33,290 bases of DNA from Fidelibacterota bacterium (GTDB taxonomy: Bacteria; Fidelibacterota; Marinisomatia; Marinisomatales; UBA1611), in the NCBI GenBank assembly GCA_018671775.1, contig JABHGY010000014.1:1-33290 (forward strand), given 5' to 3'. Positions 1 to 9,652 of the stretch are shown one piece after another. The notes beneath the pieces were generated by a model that did not search any database, was not told the origin of the DNA, and saw only the letters and a program-made list of their open reading frames with translations. Position 1 is the stretch's first letter. Each line of letters starts with the position of its first letter. The translations under genes and the position numbers were made by a program.

Positions 1-674
1 AGTCCATGGTCGATTATGATTATGAAGTGGGACTCGTTACAGCATTAAGTAAAATGATGGGGACACAAGAAATTATTGTTTTTGTGGATAAAATTGAAAA
101 CTACGTGATGGATCATTTTCCCGAAGGATTGTCTGCTATGATTACTGGGATGGCCGTAGTATATAGAGATCTCGTTTTTCTCATTATAAAATCATCTCTC
201 ATTAGTATTATTGTATCCATTTTTGTAATTGGAGCCATAGCAAGTCTGTTTTTCGGAAAATTTCATTGGGGAATATTAGCGATTATTCCCTTATCTGCAG
301 CCGTGATTCTAAATTTTGGTTTTATGGGGCTGTTTGATGTAAAGCTTAGTCATATTACGGCTATATTAGCCTCAATCATTATTGGTGTGGGTGTGGATTT
401 TGCTATTCATTATATTGCTCAATTTAGACGGTATTCACGCGATCCAAATAAGGTTGACAATTTGAGCCAGGAAGTCATCGACGATGTGGGATACCCTATT
501 ATTCTTGATGCAGCTTCAAATATGGGATTTGGCGCATTATTGTTTTCTACTTTTGTCCCTATTCAATATATAGGTGGTCTTATGGTTTTTGCCATGATTT
601 CAACATCGCTTGGGACTTTGACTGTTTTGGCTGCGCTCACTGAATTATTAAAAAAACGAATTGTTGAACAATAG
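1..674 (+). CDS. RND superfamily exporter, MMPL family, C-terminal part (gene truncated by window start)
   Basis: Frame is open to the window edge. Several hydrophobic helices and an RND-type TM segment (HITAILASIIIGVGVDFAIHYIAQFRR). The stop codon TAG overlaps the SD (TAGGAGG) of the next gene. Confidence 0.88.
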   Translation, partial: SMVDYDYEVGLVTALSKMMGTQEIIVFVDKIENYVMDHFPEGLSAMITGMAVVYRDLVFLIIKSSLISIIVSIFVIGAIASLFFGKFHWGILAIIPLSAAVILNFGFMGLFDVKLSHITAILASIIIGVGVDFAIHYIAQFRRYSRDPNKVDNLSQEVIDDVGYPIILDAASNMGFGALLFSTFVPIQYIGGLMVFAMISTSLGTLTVLAALTELLKKRIVEQ

Positions 675-683
675 GAGGTTCAA

Positions 684-1433
684 ATGAAAAAAATCATTTT
701 ATGGATAAGTCTCTTTGGAATTGGCATGGCACAAACAGGTATAGAAATTGCCCAAATGGTGGAAGATCGAATATCTCCGAAAGATATGATATCATCTACC
801 ACCATGGTTTTGACGAATAAAAAAGGGAGAACCAGAACAGCAAAAATATTTACGAAAAGTATGGACGATAGTAAAAAACAAATCATGTGGTTTTTATCAC
901 CGAAGGATGATAAAGGCGTGGCATTTCTTAAAATTGAGCATGACGATAAAGATGATGAAATGCGCATGTGGCTTCCTGCTTTCAAAAAGATTCGACGTAT
1001 TTCATCCAAGAAAAAAGGAGATTCTTTTATGGGATCTGATTTGACTTATGAAGATATGTCCAGTAGGGTCATTTATGAAAATACGTTCAGCCGTTTAGAA
1101 GATGAAAAAGTGGGTGAGATTGACTGTTTTGTGATTGAAGCTGTACCAAATCCTGAATTGAAATCGTCCTATTCGAAACATAAAACTTGGATAGATAAAA
1201 AATTAAATATGGCAGTAAAAGAAGAATCCTATGACCGTATGGGCGATTTGAAAAAAATAAAAACTTTTGAAAATAAAATCGTCGGAAAATATCGCGTGAT
1301 GTCAGGTATTTTTGTAAATGATGTACAAAATAATCATACAACCAACCTTACTTTTGATGATTTAGAATTAGATACGGGAATTAAAAATAATTTGTTTCAT
1401 GAAAAAAACTTAAAACGTTTACCACGAAATTAA
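684..1433 (+). CDS. Outer membrane lipoprotein-sorting (LolA-like) protein
   Basis: Signal peptide MKKIILWISLFGIGMAQ; LolA-like pattern (MWFLSPKDDKGVAFLKIEH, MRMWLPAFKKIRRISS, SYSKHKTWIDKKLNMAVKEESYD). SD AGGAGG upstream. Confidence 0.85.
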   Translation: MKKIILWISLFGIGMAQTGIEIAQMVEDRISPKDMISSTTMVLTNKKGRTRTAKIFTKSMDDSKKQIMWFLSPKDDKGVAFLKIEHDDKDDEMRMWLPAFKKIRRISSKKKGDSFMGSDLTYEDMSSRVIYENTFSRLEDEKVGEIDCFVIEAVPNPELKSSYSKHKTWIDKKLNMAVKEESYDRMGDLKKIKTFENKIVGKYRVMSGIFVNDVQNNHTTNLTFDDLELDTGIKNNLFHEKNLKRLPRN

Positions 1434-1652
1434 ATAGTAGTTACAGTGGTAGTTAGAGAAGGAACAATGTATACAACGGAAATATATTAAATAAGAATGA
1501 TCAAAATAATGGTAGCTTCAATGGTAGTTAGCACGAATAGTAGTCAAATAGAATGAATATGGACGAAAAAAGTTTGATTCGAGAAATATGTCTAAAACAC
1601 AAGTTAATGGGATGGGAAATTGTCCTATAATGACTTTAAACAAGAGAAATCT

Positions 1653-2939
1653 ATGATTATTTACAAGCGACAAGTTAAAGTTGCATTCTTACTTTTACTT
1701 TTATCCCAAACGAGCCTAATTGCTCAGTTCACGTATTCTGGAAATATCAATCCATCTAAAATGATACGAACATCTAATCAGTCAGAAATAAAACTCCCAT
1801 TTCGGTTGGCGACTATAAAAGCAAGCTATACAATGGGATCCTTTGATTTCCTTACAAATTCTGCAATAGAATATAGATGGGATGGGGAGCCAACATTTGA
1901 TTTTCGGGAAGTTTATGTTGCTTATTTCCCTGATTGGGGAGAAGTGAAACTGGGAAAACAAATTCATGCATGGGGAATGGTAGATGGAAACAATCCTACG
2001 GATAATTTAAATGCTTATGATTATTATTTTATGTTTATGCCTGGAGCGGACCGCAAAATTGGTTCAAATTCGGCTTCAGTTAATTTGATATTTGGAGATT
2101 ACCAATTTGAAACCGTGATTATCCCAGGGCATACACCGAATAGACTTACGTTTGGTGAAGATGATTTTCCCATCAAACCTCCCATGGATGAACCGGATTC
2201 ATATGTGGAAATTGAAGATCCAATGGAGATTGGATTTCGATTGCGAGGATCATTTCCAGCCGCAGATGTGAGTTTATCCTATTTTAAGGGGCATGATCGA
2301 CTGTTTAGTCTTAGTGGGTTTACACTAGTTGAAGGCGGCATGCCAAATTTTAATTTTGGTTTTCGATCGACTGAAGTTTATGGAGCAAATTTGGTTACAT
2401 TTCTTGGTGATATGACTCTTCGAGGTGAATTTGGATACTTTAATTCCAAAGGGACTATCATTAAAAACGATTTTAATATCTTTGATAATAATGCTGAATA
2501 TTTACAATATGTAATACAGTTAGAAATTCCTGGACCTTTAGACATTGCCTTAAATGCTCAATATATTGGAAGTAGAATCATTGAAGTATCGGAGCTTACA
2601 CTTGTAACTCTCACGGGAATGGTTTTATATCATCAAGATATAGACACCTTTTCGCCAGGAATGGGAACACCTTTTGCCATGTTTGCCGAAAATGGTTTAA
2701 GTCTATCTGCAACAGGTTGGCTTATGGATGATCGGTTAGAATTGAGTGCAAATACCTTTATGAACTTGGATGAAAATGGATATATGATCGGCGCACGAGT
2801 TTTTTATTCTCCATCTGAAAGTTGGGGCATTGAAGCCCAATTAAGCCAATTCATCGGAGATGAAGAAAATTCGGAAAACCCTTTTACTAAATTAGAAGAT
2901 TTCTCTCATATTCAAATCGGATTGAAATATAGTTTTTAA
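1653..2939 (+). CDS. Outer-membrane beta-barrel protein, DUF1302/porin-like
   Basis: Signal peptide from the inner ATG at 1653 (MIIYKRQVKVAFLLLLLSQTSLIAQ); alternating beta-strand pattern and C-terminal aromatic (HIQIGLKYSF). The ORF track start at 1620 is a TTG. Confidence 0.75.
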   Translation: MIIYKRQVKVAFLLLLLSQTSLIAQFTYSGNINPSKMIRTSNQSEIKLPFRLATIKASYTMGSFDFLTNSAIEYRWDGEPTFDFREVYVAYFPDWGEVKLGKQIHAWGMVDGNNPTDNLNAYDYYFMFMPGADRKIGSNSASVNLIFGDYQFETVIIPGHTPNRLTFGEDDFPIKPPMDEPDSYVEIEDPMEIGFRLRGSFPAADVSLSYFKGHDRLFSLSGFTLVEGGMPNFNFGFRSTEVYGANLVTFLGDMTLRGEFGYFNSKGTIIKNDFNIFDNNAEYLQYVIQLEIPGPLDIALNAQYIGSRIIEVSELTLVTLTGMVLYHQDIDTFSPGMGTPFAMFAENGLSLSATGWLMDDRLELSANTFMNLDENGYMIGARVFYSPSESWGIEAQLSQFIGDEENSENPFTKLEDFSHIQIGLKYSF

Positions 2940-4237
2940 TCTGCAATTTTTGGCGGATGTATTGAAGCCATGATTGCAGCACCAATTAGGCAAGCGACAC
3001 CTGCAATAATAAAGGGTGTCATCCAAATACTTGGATCGCCTGAACCTTGAGCTGAATCTTTAAAAAATCCTGCTAATTGGGGTCCCGCAATACCTGCAAT
3101 GCCATAAGCGGTAAACATCCAACCATAATTGGTTCCTAGGTTTTTGTTGCCAAAAAAATCTGCTGTTGCAGCTGGGAAGAGTGCAAAATTTCCCCCAAAA
3201 TTAAATCCGATTATTGAAGCGCCTATGATAAACCCCGTTACCATTCCAAAGGTAATAAATATATGATACATCATGAGCATGATGAATCCTTGTATGACAG
3301 TCATATAAATGATGGCAGTTTTTCGTCCTAATTTATCAGAGATTGTCCCCCAAGCGATTCTACCAATTCCATTAAAAATAGCATACCATGCCATAGCAGT
3401 TCCCGTAATAACACTTGCATTTTTAATTCCATGATATTGTAAGGCATCAATACCAAATAATTTGATGCAATAAATAACCATAAGTCCTGATAATGCGGAA
3501 AAAATAAAGACACCCCATAACATGTAAAATTGAGGCATTTTTAACATTTGGTTGGAAGAAAATTCTATTGATGATCGTTCAATCGATTCTTGGGATGGTT
3601 CCCATCCTTCAGGTTGATACCCTTCTGGCGGATTAACCATAACAAAACTTCCAATTAAAACTAAAATTGTAAAAATAAATCCATAAATCACAAAAACACT
3701 TTGGACACTTGGCAAACCAAATACATGAGTTGTATTGAGTAAACCGCCAAACCATGAGCCTGCTAATTTGACCCAGATGGTTGCCCCAAATCCAAATCCT
3801 GCTACAGCTAGACCGGTAATCATTCCTTTTTTATCTGGGAACCATTTTACGCCTACAGCAATGGGCACAACATAAGCGAGACCAATTCCCGCACCACCGA
3901 TGATACCAATAAAGAAAAATTGCGCTAAAAAAGATTGTCCGAAGAATCCACCTAATATATAACCTAAGCCTAGTAAAAGACCACCTGCTCTAGCAACAAT
4001 GGTTGGGCCTGACTTCGCCTGCCATTTTCCACCAAGAACCATCACAATAGCAAAGGTGGCAAGTCCAGCAGAAAATACCCATGCCGTTTGAGTAGCGGTA
4101 AATTGATAAAGACCCATTGGATCTGTTAAAATTTTTGTAAATACAGACCAAGCGTATATCGCGCCTAATGCAAGTTGAATCATAATAGCACCAATAACAA
4201 CGAGCCATCGGTTTGTAATAGGATGTAAGAGTTTCAT
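2936..4237 (-). CDS. MFS transporter, OFA (oxalate/formate antiporter) family
   Basis: About 12 hydrophobic segments; OFA-like N-terminus (RWLVVIGAIMIQLALGAIYAWSVFTKIL), GAGIGLAYVVPIAVGVKWFPDKKGMITGLAVAGFGFGA, GRIAWGTISDKLGRK. Confidence 0.9.
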   Translation of the reverse strand: MKLLHPITNRWLVVIGAIMIQLALGAIYAWSVFTKILTDPMGLYQFTATQTAWVFSAGLATFAIVMVLGGKWQAKSGPTIVARAGGLLLGLGYILGGFFGQSFLAQFFFIGIIGGAGIGLAYVVPIAVGVKWFPDKKGMITGLAVAGFGFGATIWVKLAGSWFGGLLNTTHVFGLPSVQSVFVIYGFIFTILVLIGSFVMVNPPEGYQPEGWEPSQESIERSSIEFSSNQMLKMPQFYMLWGVFIFSALSGLMVIYCIKLFGIDALQYHGIKNASVITGTAMAWYAIFNGIGRIAWGTISDKLGRKTAIIYMTVIQGFIMLMMYHIFITFGMVTGFIIGASIIGFNFGGNFALFPAATADFFGNKNLGTNYGWMFTAYGIAGIAGPQLAGFFKDSAQGSGDPSIWMTPFIIAGVACLIGAAIMASIHPPKIAD

Positions 4238-4457
4238 GAACTATCTCCTAAGTTGTAAGGTGATGTGAATTGATCAATAAAAAGCGGATACCCATGTCCG
4301 AAAATACAAAATAAATCGAAGTGGATTCAAATATTTACCAGTTTTATTAGGATAAAAAAATAGAATGACAAACTAAAAGGAATGTAAAAAAACAGTAAAT
4401 TCAACAATGGTATTCAAAAAAAATGCGCATAAATAGTCATCATTTATTTAGGAGAAA

Positions 4458-5201
4458 ATTATCTTACTAGGCACAATCATTTTTTTCAGTCTCTTGGGTA
4501 GCCTTGGGGCAATTCTTCTTTCTGGGCTTTTTCTATTATTCCCGAATCGAATACAAAACACTTTGATTCCAGGGCTTATCAGCTATGCGACAGGAACATT
4601 GTTGGGCACTGCATTTTTGGGCATGATTCCTCATGCATTGGAACATTTACCCGTTCCCCAACTCGGACTCACTTTATTGTTGGGCATTCTTCTGTTCTTT
4701 ACTTTAGAAAAATTTGTGGTTTGGCGTCATTGTCACAGTCATGCTTGCGAAGTGCATGAAGCTTCAGGTCCTTTAATTTTAATCGGAGATGCGTTTCATA
4801 ATTTTATAGATGGCATATTGATCGCAGGTGCATTTTTGGCCGATTATCACTTGGGAATCGTAACCGCAATTTCAGTCGTATTTCATGAAGTTCCGCAGGA
4901 AGTAGGTGATTTTGCTATTCTATTAAAAAATAAATATTCAAAGAAAAAAGCTTTTGGATTGAATATTGTTTCTGGATTGAGTTCTGTGATAGGGGCGGTT
5001 TTAGCTTATTTTTTAATGGATCAAATGCAATTTTTAACACCTTATGTGATGGGCATTGCAGCCGCCAGTTTTATTTATATTGCTTTGGCTGATTTAATTC
5101 CAGATTTACATCACCATTTCAGCGTTAAAGAAAGTTTGATTCAAATTGTTTTATTAACGGCGGGTATTTTTACCATCTATTTTATGGGGCATATTAGCTA
5201 A
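4458..5201 (+). CDS. ZIP family metal transporter
   Basis: ZIP signature helices ([18 protein letters not shown] ... [16 protein letters not shown]). The ORF track begins at a TTG (4494), but the frame extends to 4452 and an SD (AGGAG) lies at 4450-4454; start placed at ATT 4458, uncertain. Confidence 0.88.
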   Translation: MILLGTIIFFSLLGSLGAILLSGLFLLFPNRIQNTLIPGLISYATGTLLGTAFLGMIPHALEHLPVPQLGLTLLLGILLFFTLEKFVVWRHCHSHACEVHEASGPLILIGDAFHNFIDGILIAGAFLADYHLGIVTAISVVFHEVPQEVGDFAILLKNKYSKKKAFGLNIVSGLSSVIGAVLAYFLMDQMQFLTPYVMGIAAASFIYIALADLIPDLHHHFSVKESLIQIVLLTAGIFTIYFMGHIS

Positions 5202-5208
5202 GCATTTT

Positions 5209-5439
5209 GTGAAAATATTTTCTCTTATTCTCAAAATTCCCATTAAAATGTATCAATGGTTTATCTCGCCGGTTTTCCCAAATTCTTGTCGCTATTCACC
5301 CACGTGTTCCCATTACGCCATAGATGCTTTGGATGAGTGGGGTGCGATAAAAGGTTTATGGCTCGCGATTAAAAGATTGGGACGGTGTCATCCTTGGGGA
5401 GATAGCGGATATGATCCTGTTCCAAAGAAAAAAGTATGA
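5209..5439 (+). CDS. yidD: Membrane protein insertion efficiency factor YidD
   Basis: Strong family pattern: [61 protein letters not shown] start. Confidence 0.95.
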   Translation: MKIFSLILKIPIKMYQWFISPVFPNSCRYSPTCSHYAIDALDEWGAIKGLWLAIKRLGRCHPWGDSGYDPVPKKKV

Positions 5440-5497
5440 AAGTTGAATAGGGAAAACCTTTCGCAAAGCACTTTCGACTTTATAGACTTTCGCCTCA

Positions 5498-7846
5498 TTA
5501 GTTCCGTAATGGCTTACCCTTTTTTAGCATAAATCGAATACGATCTTGAGATAATTTTTCTCCAGCAAGCGAGATAAATGTTTCGCGTTCTATATCCAAA
5601 AGATATTGCTCTTCCACAGATTTTGTGAGACCCGCTTTATCTCCGCCCGTAATAACATACGCTAACTTTTTCCCGATAAATTCATCATGATCAGAAATTT
5701 TCCCAGAAGATTTGAACCCTTTGAGAGCCATTGTCATGGCTGTTCGTCCACCCGCACCAGGCAATTTAAGATCATCGCGATACTGGGGTGGTTCATAATT
5801 TTCTGCTAACGTCATGGTTTTTTGTTTTGCGACCCAGATACGTTGATCGTCATTCATGACAACCGTATCAGATTTGAGGAGATAAGCTAGATATTTGGCT
5901 TCATCCGCACTGGTGGCAACTTTAGCAAATCCAATGGTTTCGAATGCTTTTTGTGCAATTTGGAATGCATTTCGAATGCCTCCTTTTCCTGCATTTTCAA
6001 AAAGATTCAGGAGAAGTCGTAAGTTTCCTCCAGCTCCAGGAATGAGTCCAACGCCCACTTCTACCGCACCAATATAAAGCTCAGCAGAAGCTACACGATG
6101 GGCAGCAGGTCCTATAAATTCAAATCCGCCACCAAGGGTTAATTGAAAAGGAGCCGCCACAACGGGGGCTTTAGAAAATCGGATAGCTTGCGTTAAGTCT
6201 TGAAAGGTTTTCACCGTCTTCTCTAATCCATCCCAATCCTTATCTTCACAAAATTGAAGAATACCTGCCAAATTAGCTCCAGCGCAAAAATTGGCTCCCT
6301 GATGTCCTAAGACCATCCCTTTGTATTTCCCTGCATCCAATAATTCCAATCCGGTTTGGATTATTTCAACCATAGATCCATCGATGGGATTTAGAGTGGG
6401 TTGAAGGATAGAGTGGTATTCTACATTCAAAATACCATCGCCCAAATCAATGAGGCTGGCACTCCAATGTTTTTTGATGAGATTCCCCGCTGATTTTTGC
6501 AAGAGAAGATTGAGCGATTTTGTTCCATTGTCCTGCTGTTGAACTATATTATTATTTGGATCGTAATACGTTCGCATTCCATTTTCGATTGTGTAGAATG
6601 TTTCTCTGCCAGAATTCAACATGGTTTGAATCCAAGCGGGTATAGATCTTCCTTCTGCTTTCATTCTTGCAAGAGATTCAGAAACGCCAATCGCATCCCA
6701 GGTTTCAAATGGACCCAATTCCCAGCCAAATCCCCATTTTAACGCTTGATCTATATTGATAATATCATCACTAATTTCAGGAATACGATTTGCTGAATAC
6801 AATAATGTGCGTGCCAAAACTTCCCAAAAGAATTTTCCGGCTTTATCGTCACTAAAAGCCATGGCTTTAATTTTATCTCCAGCATATTGGCGATCTTTTG
6901 CCAGACGGAATCCATCAAAACGTACTACTTTTTGTGGTGTGTAATCTCCCGTTGCAAAATCTAAAGATAAGATGCCTTCTTTCGTTTTTTTATAAAAGCC
7001 TGCTTTTGATTTTTGCCCCAATCGCCCCTCGTCAATAAGGGTTTTTAGAATGGATGGAATTTTAAATACATTTCGTTCTTCGTCATTTTCACCACGATCA
7101 TAACTGGTTTGTGCTACGTGAGCAAGTGTATCTAATCCAACCACATCTGCCGTTCGAAAGGTCGCACTTTTGGGGCGTCCCGTAATCGTGCCTGTTAGTT
7201 TGTCCACTTCTTCAACCGTGAGTCCCATTTTTTCTGCAATTTCCAATGTGACCATCATGCCAAAAACGCCAATCCGATTCCCAATAAAATTGGGGGTGTC
7301 TTTTGCGTGAACGATGCCTTTTCCAAGCATATTTTCGCCAAAAGAGGCGATTGTATCATAGACTTCTTGACTGGTATTTTCCCCTTTCACCAATTCCAAT
7401 AGACGCATATACCTGGGTGGATTAAAAAAGTGTGTAATCATGAATCTTTTTTTCAAATCATCAGAGAAAACGGATATTAAATCATTGAGTGGAATCCCAG
7501 ATGTATTTGACGATATTATGACAGTGGATTTCAAGTGAGGAATGATGTTTTGATAAACAGTATGTTTAATATCTAATCTTTCCGCAACGGCTTCAATAAC
7601 CCAATCGACCTCAGTTAATTTTTCCAAATGCTCATCATAATTACAGGGCTCGACCATGGAAGCATTTTTCGGTTTATATAAGGGAGCAGGTTTTAAACTT
7701 GTGAGAGATTCCACTCCTTTTTTTGCCAAGTCTTGATTGATGTCAAATAGGAGAGAGGGGATGCCCGCGTTAGCCAAATGTCCAGCAATTTGTGCCCCCA
7801 TGACGCCTGCGCCTAAAACAGCTACTTTTTCAATTTTATCTTTCAT
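5498..7846 (-). CDS. fadN: 3-hydroxyacyl-CoA dehydrogenase / enoyl-CoA hydratase fusion (FadN-like)
   Basis: N-terminal NAD-binding VAVLGAGVMGAQIAGHLANAG, HADH signature (THFFNPPRYMRLLELVKG), C-terminal crotonase region (GANFCAGANLAGIL, LTLGGGFEFIGPAAHRVASAELYIGAVEVGVGLIPGAGG). Domain order as in Bacillus FadN. Confidence 0.92.
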   Translation of the reverse strand: MKDKIEKVAVLGAGVMGAQIAGHLANAGIPSLLFDINQDLAKKGVESLTSLKPAPLYKPKNASMVEPCNYDEHLEKLTEVDWVIEAVAERLDIKHTVYQNIIPHLKSTVIISSNTSGIPLNDLISVFSDDLKKRFMITHFFNPPRYMRLLELVKGENTSQEVYDTIASFGENMLGKGIVHAKDTPNFIGNRIGVFGMMVTLEIAEKMGLTVEEVDKLTGTITGRPKSATFRTADVVGLDTLAHVAQTSYDRGENDEERNVFKIPSILKTLIDEGRLGQKSKAGFYKKTKEGILSLDFATGDYTPQKVVRFDGFRLAKDRQYAGDKIKAMAFSDDKAGKFFWEVLARTLLYSANRIPEISDDIINIDQALKWGFGWELGPFETWDAIGVSESLARMKAEGRSIPAWIQTMLNSGRETFYTIENGMRTYYDPNNNIVQQQDNGTKSLNLLLQKSAGNLIKKHWSASLIDLGDGILNVEYHSILQPTLNPIDGSMVEIIQTGLELLDAGKYKGMVLGHQGANFCAGANLAGILQFCEDKDWDGLEKTVKTFQDLTQAIRFSKAPVVAAPFQLTLGGGFEFIGPAAHRVASAELYIGAVEVGVGLIPGAGGNLRLLLNLFENAGKGGIRNAFQIAQKAFETIGFAKVATSADEAKYLAYLLKSDTVVMNDDQRIWVAKQKTMTLAENYEPPQYRDDLKLPGAGGRTAMTMALKGFKSSGKISDHDEFIGKKLAYVITGGDKAGLTKSVEEQYLLDIERETFISLAGEKLSQDRIRFMLKKGKPLRN

Positions 7847-7854
7847 GATTTCCT

Positions 7855-8517
7855 CTATGTTTTCATTAAATGTTCAAAAATAGTGATGTAACGATACATG
7901 ACCCAAAAGTGGCTGAAACTACCGGCCAAAACCAGAACATGCCAAATTTCATGGAATCCAAATCCTTTTCGCGGAGATTCTTCTCGATCTAAAGAATAAA
8001 AAATGACTCCGATAGAATAAAATAACCCACCCATAAATAACCAAAAAATCGCGCCCATTGGAAGGGCAATAATCAATGGCCAAATTGCAATGAGCGACAG
8101 CCACCCCATAAAGACATAGTAAACGGTAGAGAACCACTCTGGGAAATCAAATTTAAATAATTTCCATAATATACCAAAAAATGCCAATCCCCAAATAAAG
8201 ACAGCTAAACTCAATCCCCAGGGACCCCGTAACGGGACTAAGCAAATTGGAGTATAAGTAGCGGCAATGAGGACATAAATCATCATATGATCCAAACGTT
8301 TTAAGATTGAGGCTGCTCTTCCAGTGACATTAATCCAATGATAAAGTGTGCTGGCGGTGTACAATAAAAAAAGCCCTCCGCCAAATATGGAAAAAGAAAA
8401 TATCTTCCATGGATCAAATGGATTGCCAGATTTATAGATGAGTAAAATTGTAGCAATGACAGAAAATATCGCACCGATAATGTGGGTTAATCCACTCATT
8501 GGGTCTTTCAGTTTCAT
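7855..8517 (-). CDS. Hemolysin III / PAQR family membrane protein
   Basis: Start at inner ATG (MKLKDPMSGLTHIIGAIFSVIATI) instead of the ORF-track start inside fadA. Seven hydrophobic segments; PAQR residues STLYH, LKRLDH, GFHEIWHVLVLAGSFSHF (SxxxH, D, HxxxH). Confidence 0.9.
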   Translation of the reverse strand: MKLKDPMSGLTHIIGAIFSVIATILLIYKSGNPFDPWKIFSFSIFGGGLFLLYTASTLYHWINVTGRAASILKRLDHMMIYVLIAATYTPICLVPLRGPWGLSLAVFIWGLAFFGILWKLFKFDFPEWFSTVYYVFMGWLSLIAIWPLIIALPMGAIFWLFMGGLFYSIGVIFYSLDREESPRKGFGFHEIWHVLVLAGSFSHFWVMYRYITIFEHLMKT

Positions 8518-8524
8518 ACAGTTC

Positions 8525-9652
8525 TCATCGTTCAATGATTGTCGCAATGCCTTGTCCACTTCCAATGCACATGGTCGCAAGACCAAGATGCGTATCATTT
8601 TGTTCCATGACGTTTATCAATGTGGTTAAAATCCGAGCTCCAGAGCACCCCAAAGGATGGCCCAAGGCAATTGCTCCACCATTAATATTAATTTTGTCTA
8701 TATCCCATCCACCTTTTTGAATAACAAAAAGAGCTTGGGCGGCAAAAGCTTCGTTCAACTCGATACTCTCAATTTTATCCATTGTGAGATTCGCTTTTTT
8801 CAAAGCTTTTTCTGTGGCGGGGAGAGGACCCGCACCCATTCGAGTCCAATCTACGCCCGCGACGGCTCTACTCAGAATCTTAGCTCGAATGGATAACCCA
8901 TTCTCTTTTGCAAAGGATTCACTTGTAATCAAAAGTGCAGAAGCTCCGATAGAAATGGGACTACTTGAGGCCGCCGTAACGGTTCCATCTTCCATAAAAG
9001 CAGAATGAAGACTTTTAATTTTTTCCACATCAGGTTTGCGCGGACCTTCATCTTTTTCTATAGTCGTTTCGCCATAAATATCAATGGGAATTAATTCATT
9101 ATCAAAATGTCCGTTTTCATACGCTTTTAGTGTTTTCTCATGTGACAGTATGGCAAAATCATCTTGTGTCTCGCGCGAGATATTCCCATCATTGGCTAGA
9201 TTTTCAGCCGTTTCACCCATGCCGATATAGAATTCTTGTTCCGCAAGTTCAGGGTGAAAATCTGGTGCAAATCCGCCCATGGGAACACTGAACATATCTT
9301 CAATGCCAACTGCAATTCCCACGTCAATATCTCCAGCTTCAATGGCCGTGCTAATTTGATGCACTGCATCCATGGAAGAACCACAAAAACGATTCACCAC
9401 TTTTCCGCCCGCTTCTTTGGGGATCCCAGCCAAAATAGCGACTGAACGGCCCATAATCATGCCTTGTGGCCCTTCTGGAAAGGCACATCCCAAAACCACA
9501 TCTTCAATGGCATTGGGTGAAAGTGATTCATGACGTGCCAATAATCCTTTAACCACCTGCGCTGCTAAATCATCAGGACGAACCCCGACTAATTGCCCAT
9601 TTTTTATCCCGATGGGTGAGCGAACCGCATCAACAATGACAGATTGAATCAT
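8525..9652 (-). CDS. fadA: Acetyl-CoA C-acyltransferase (thiolase)
   Basis: Thiolase motifs: VVNRFCGSSMDAVHQIS (active Cys), NINGGAIALGHPLGCSGARIL, GLATMCIGSGQGIATIIER. SD AAAGGAG before ATG. Confidence 0.95.
   Translation of the reverse strand: MIQSVIVDAVRSPIGIKNGQLVGVRPDDLAAQVVKGLLARHESLSPNAIEDVVLGCAFPEGPQGMIMGRSVAILAGIPKEAGGKVVNRFCGSSMDAVHQISTAIEAGDIDVGIAVGIEDMFSVPMGGFAPDFHPELAEQEFYIGMGETAENLANDGNISRETQDDFAILSHEKTLKAYENGHFDNELIPIDIYGETTIEKDEGPRKPDVEKIKSLHSAFMEDGTVTAASSSPISIGASALLITSESFAKENGLSIRAKILSRAVAGVDWTRMGAGPLPATEKALKKANLTMDKIESIELNEAFAAQALFVIQKGGWDIDKININGGAIALGHPLGCSGARILTTLINVMEQNDTHLGLATMCIGSGQGIATIIER

Noticed and set aside
680-1009. Minus-strand ORF (109 aa) antisense to the LolA-like gene
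   Set aside because: Lies wholly opposite a well-supported CDS; low-complexity translation with no domain character.
4262-4310. Short dyad CGGATACCCATGTCCG between the MFS and ZIP genes
   Set aside because: Only 4-bp arms; expected by chance.
8438-9008. Several plus-strand ORFs (63-79 aa) opposite fadA/hlyIII
   Set aside because: Antisense to a strongly supported thiolase gene; no recognisable protein features or RBS.
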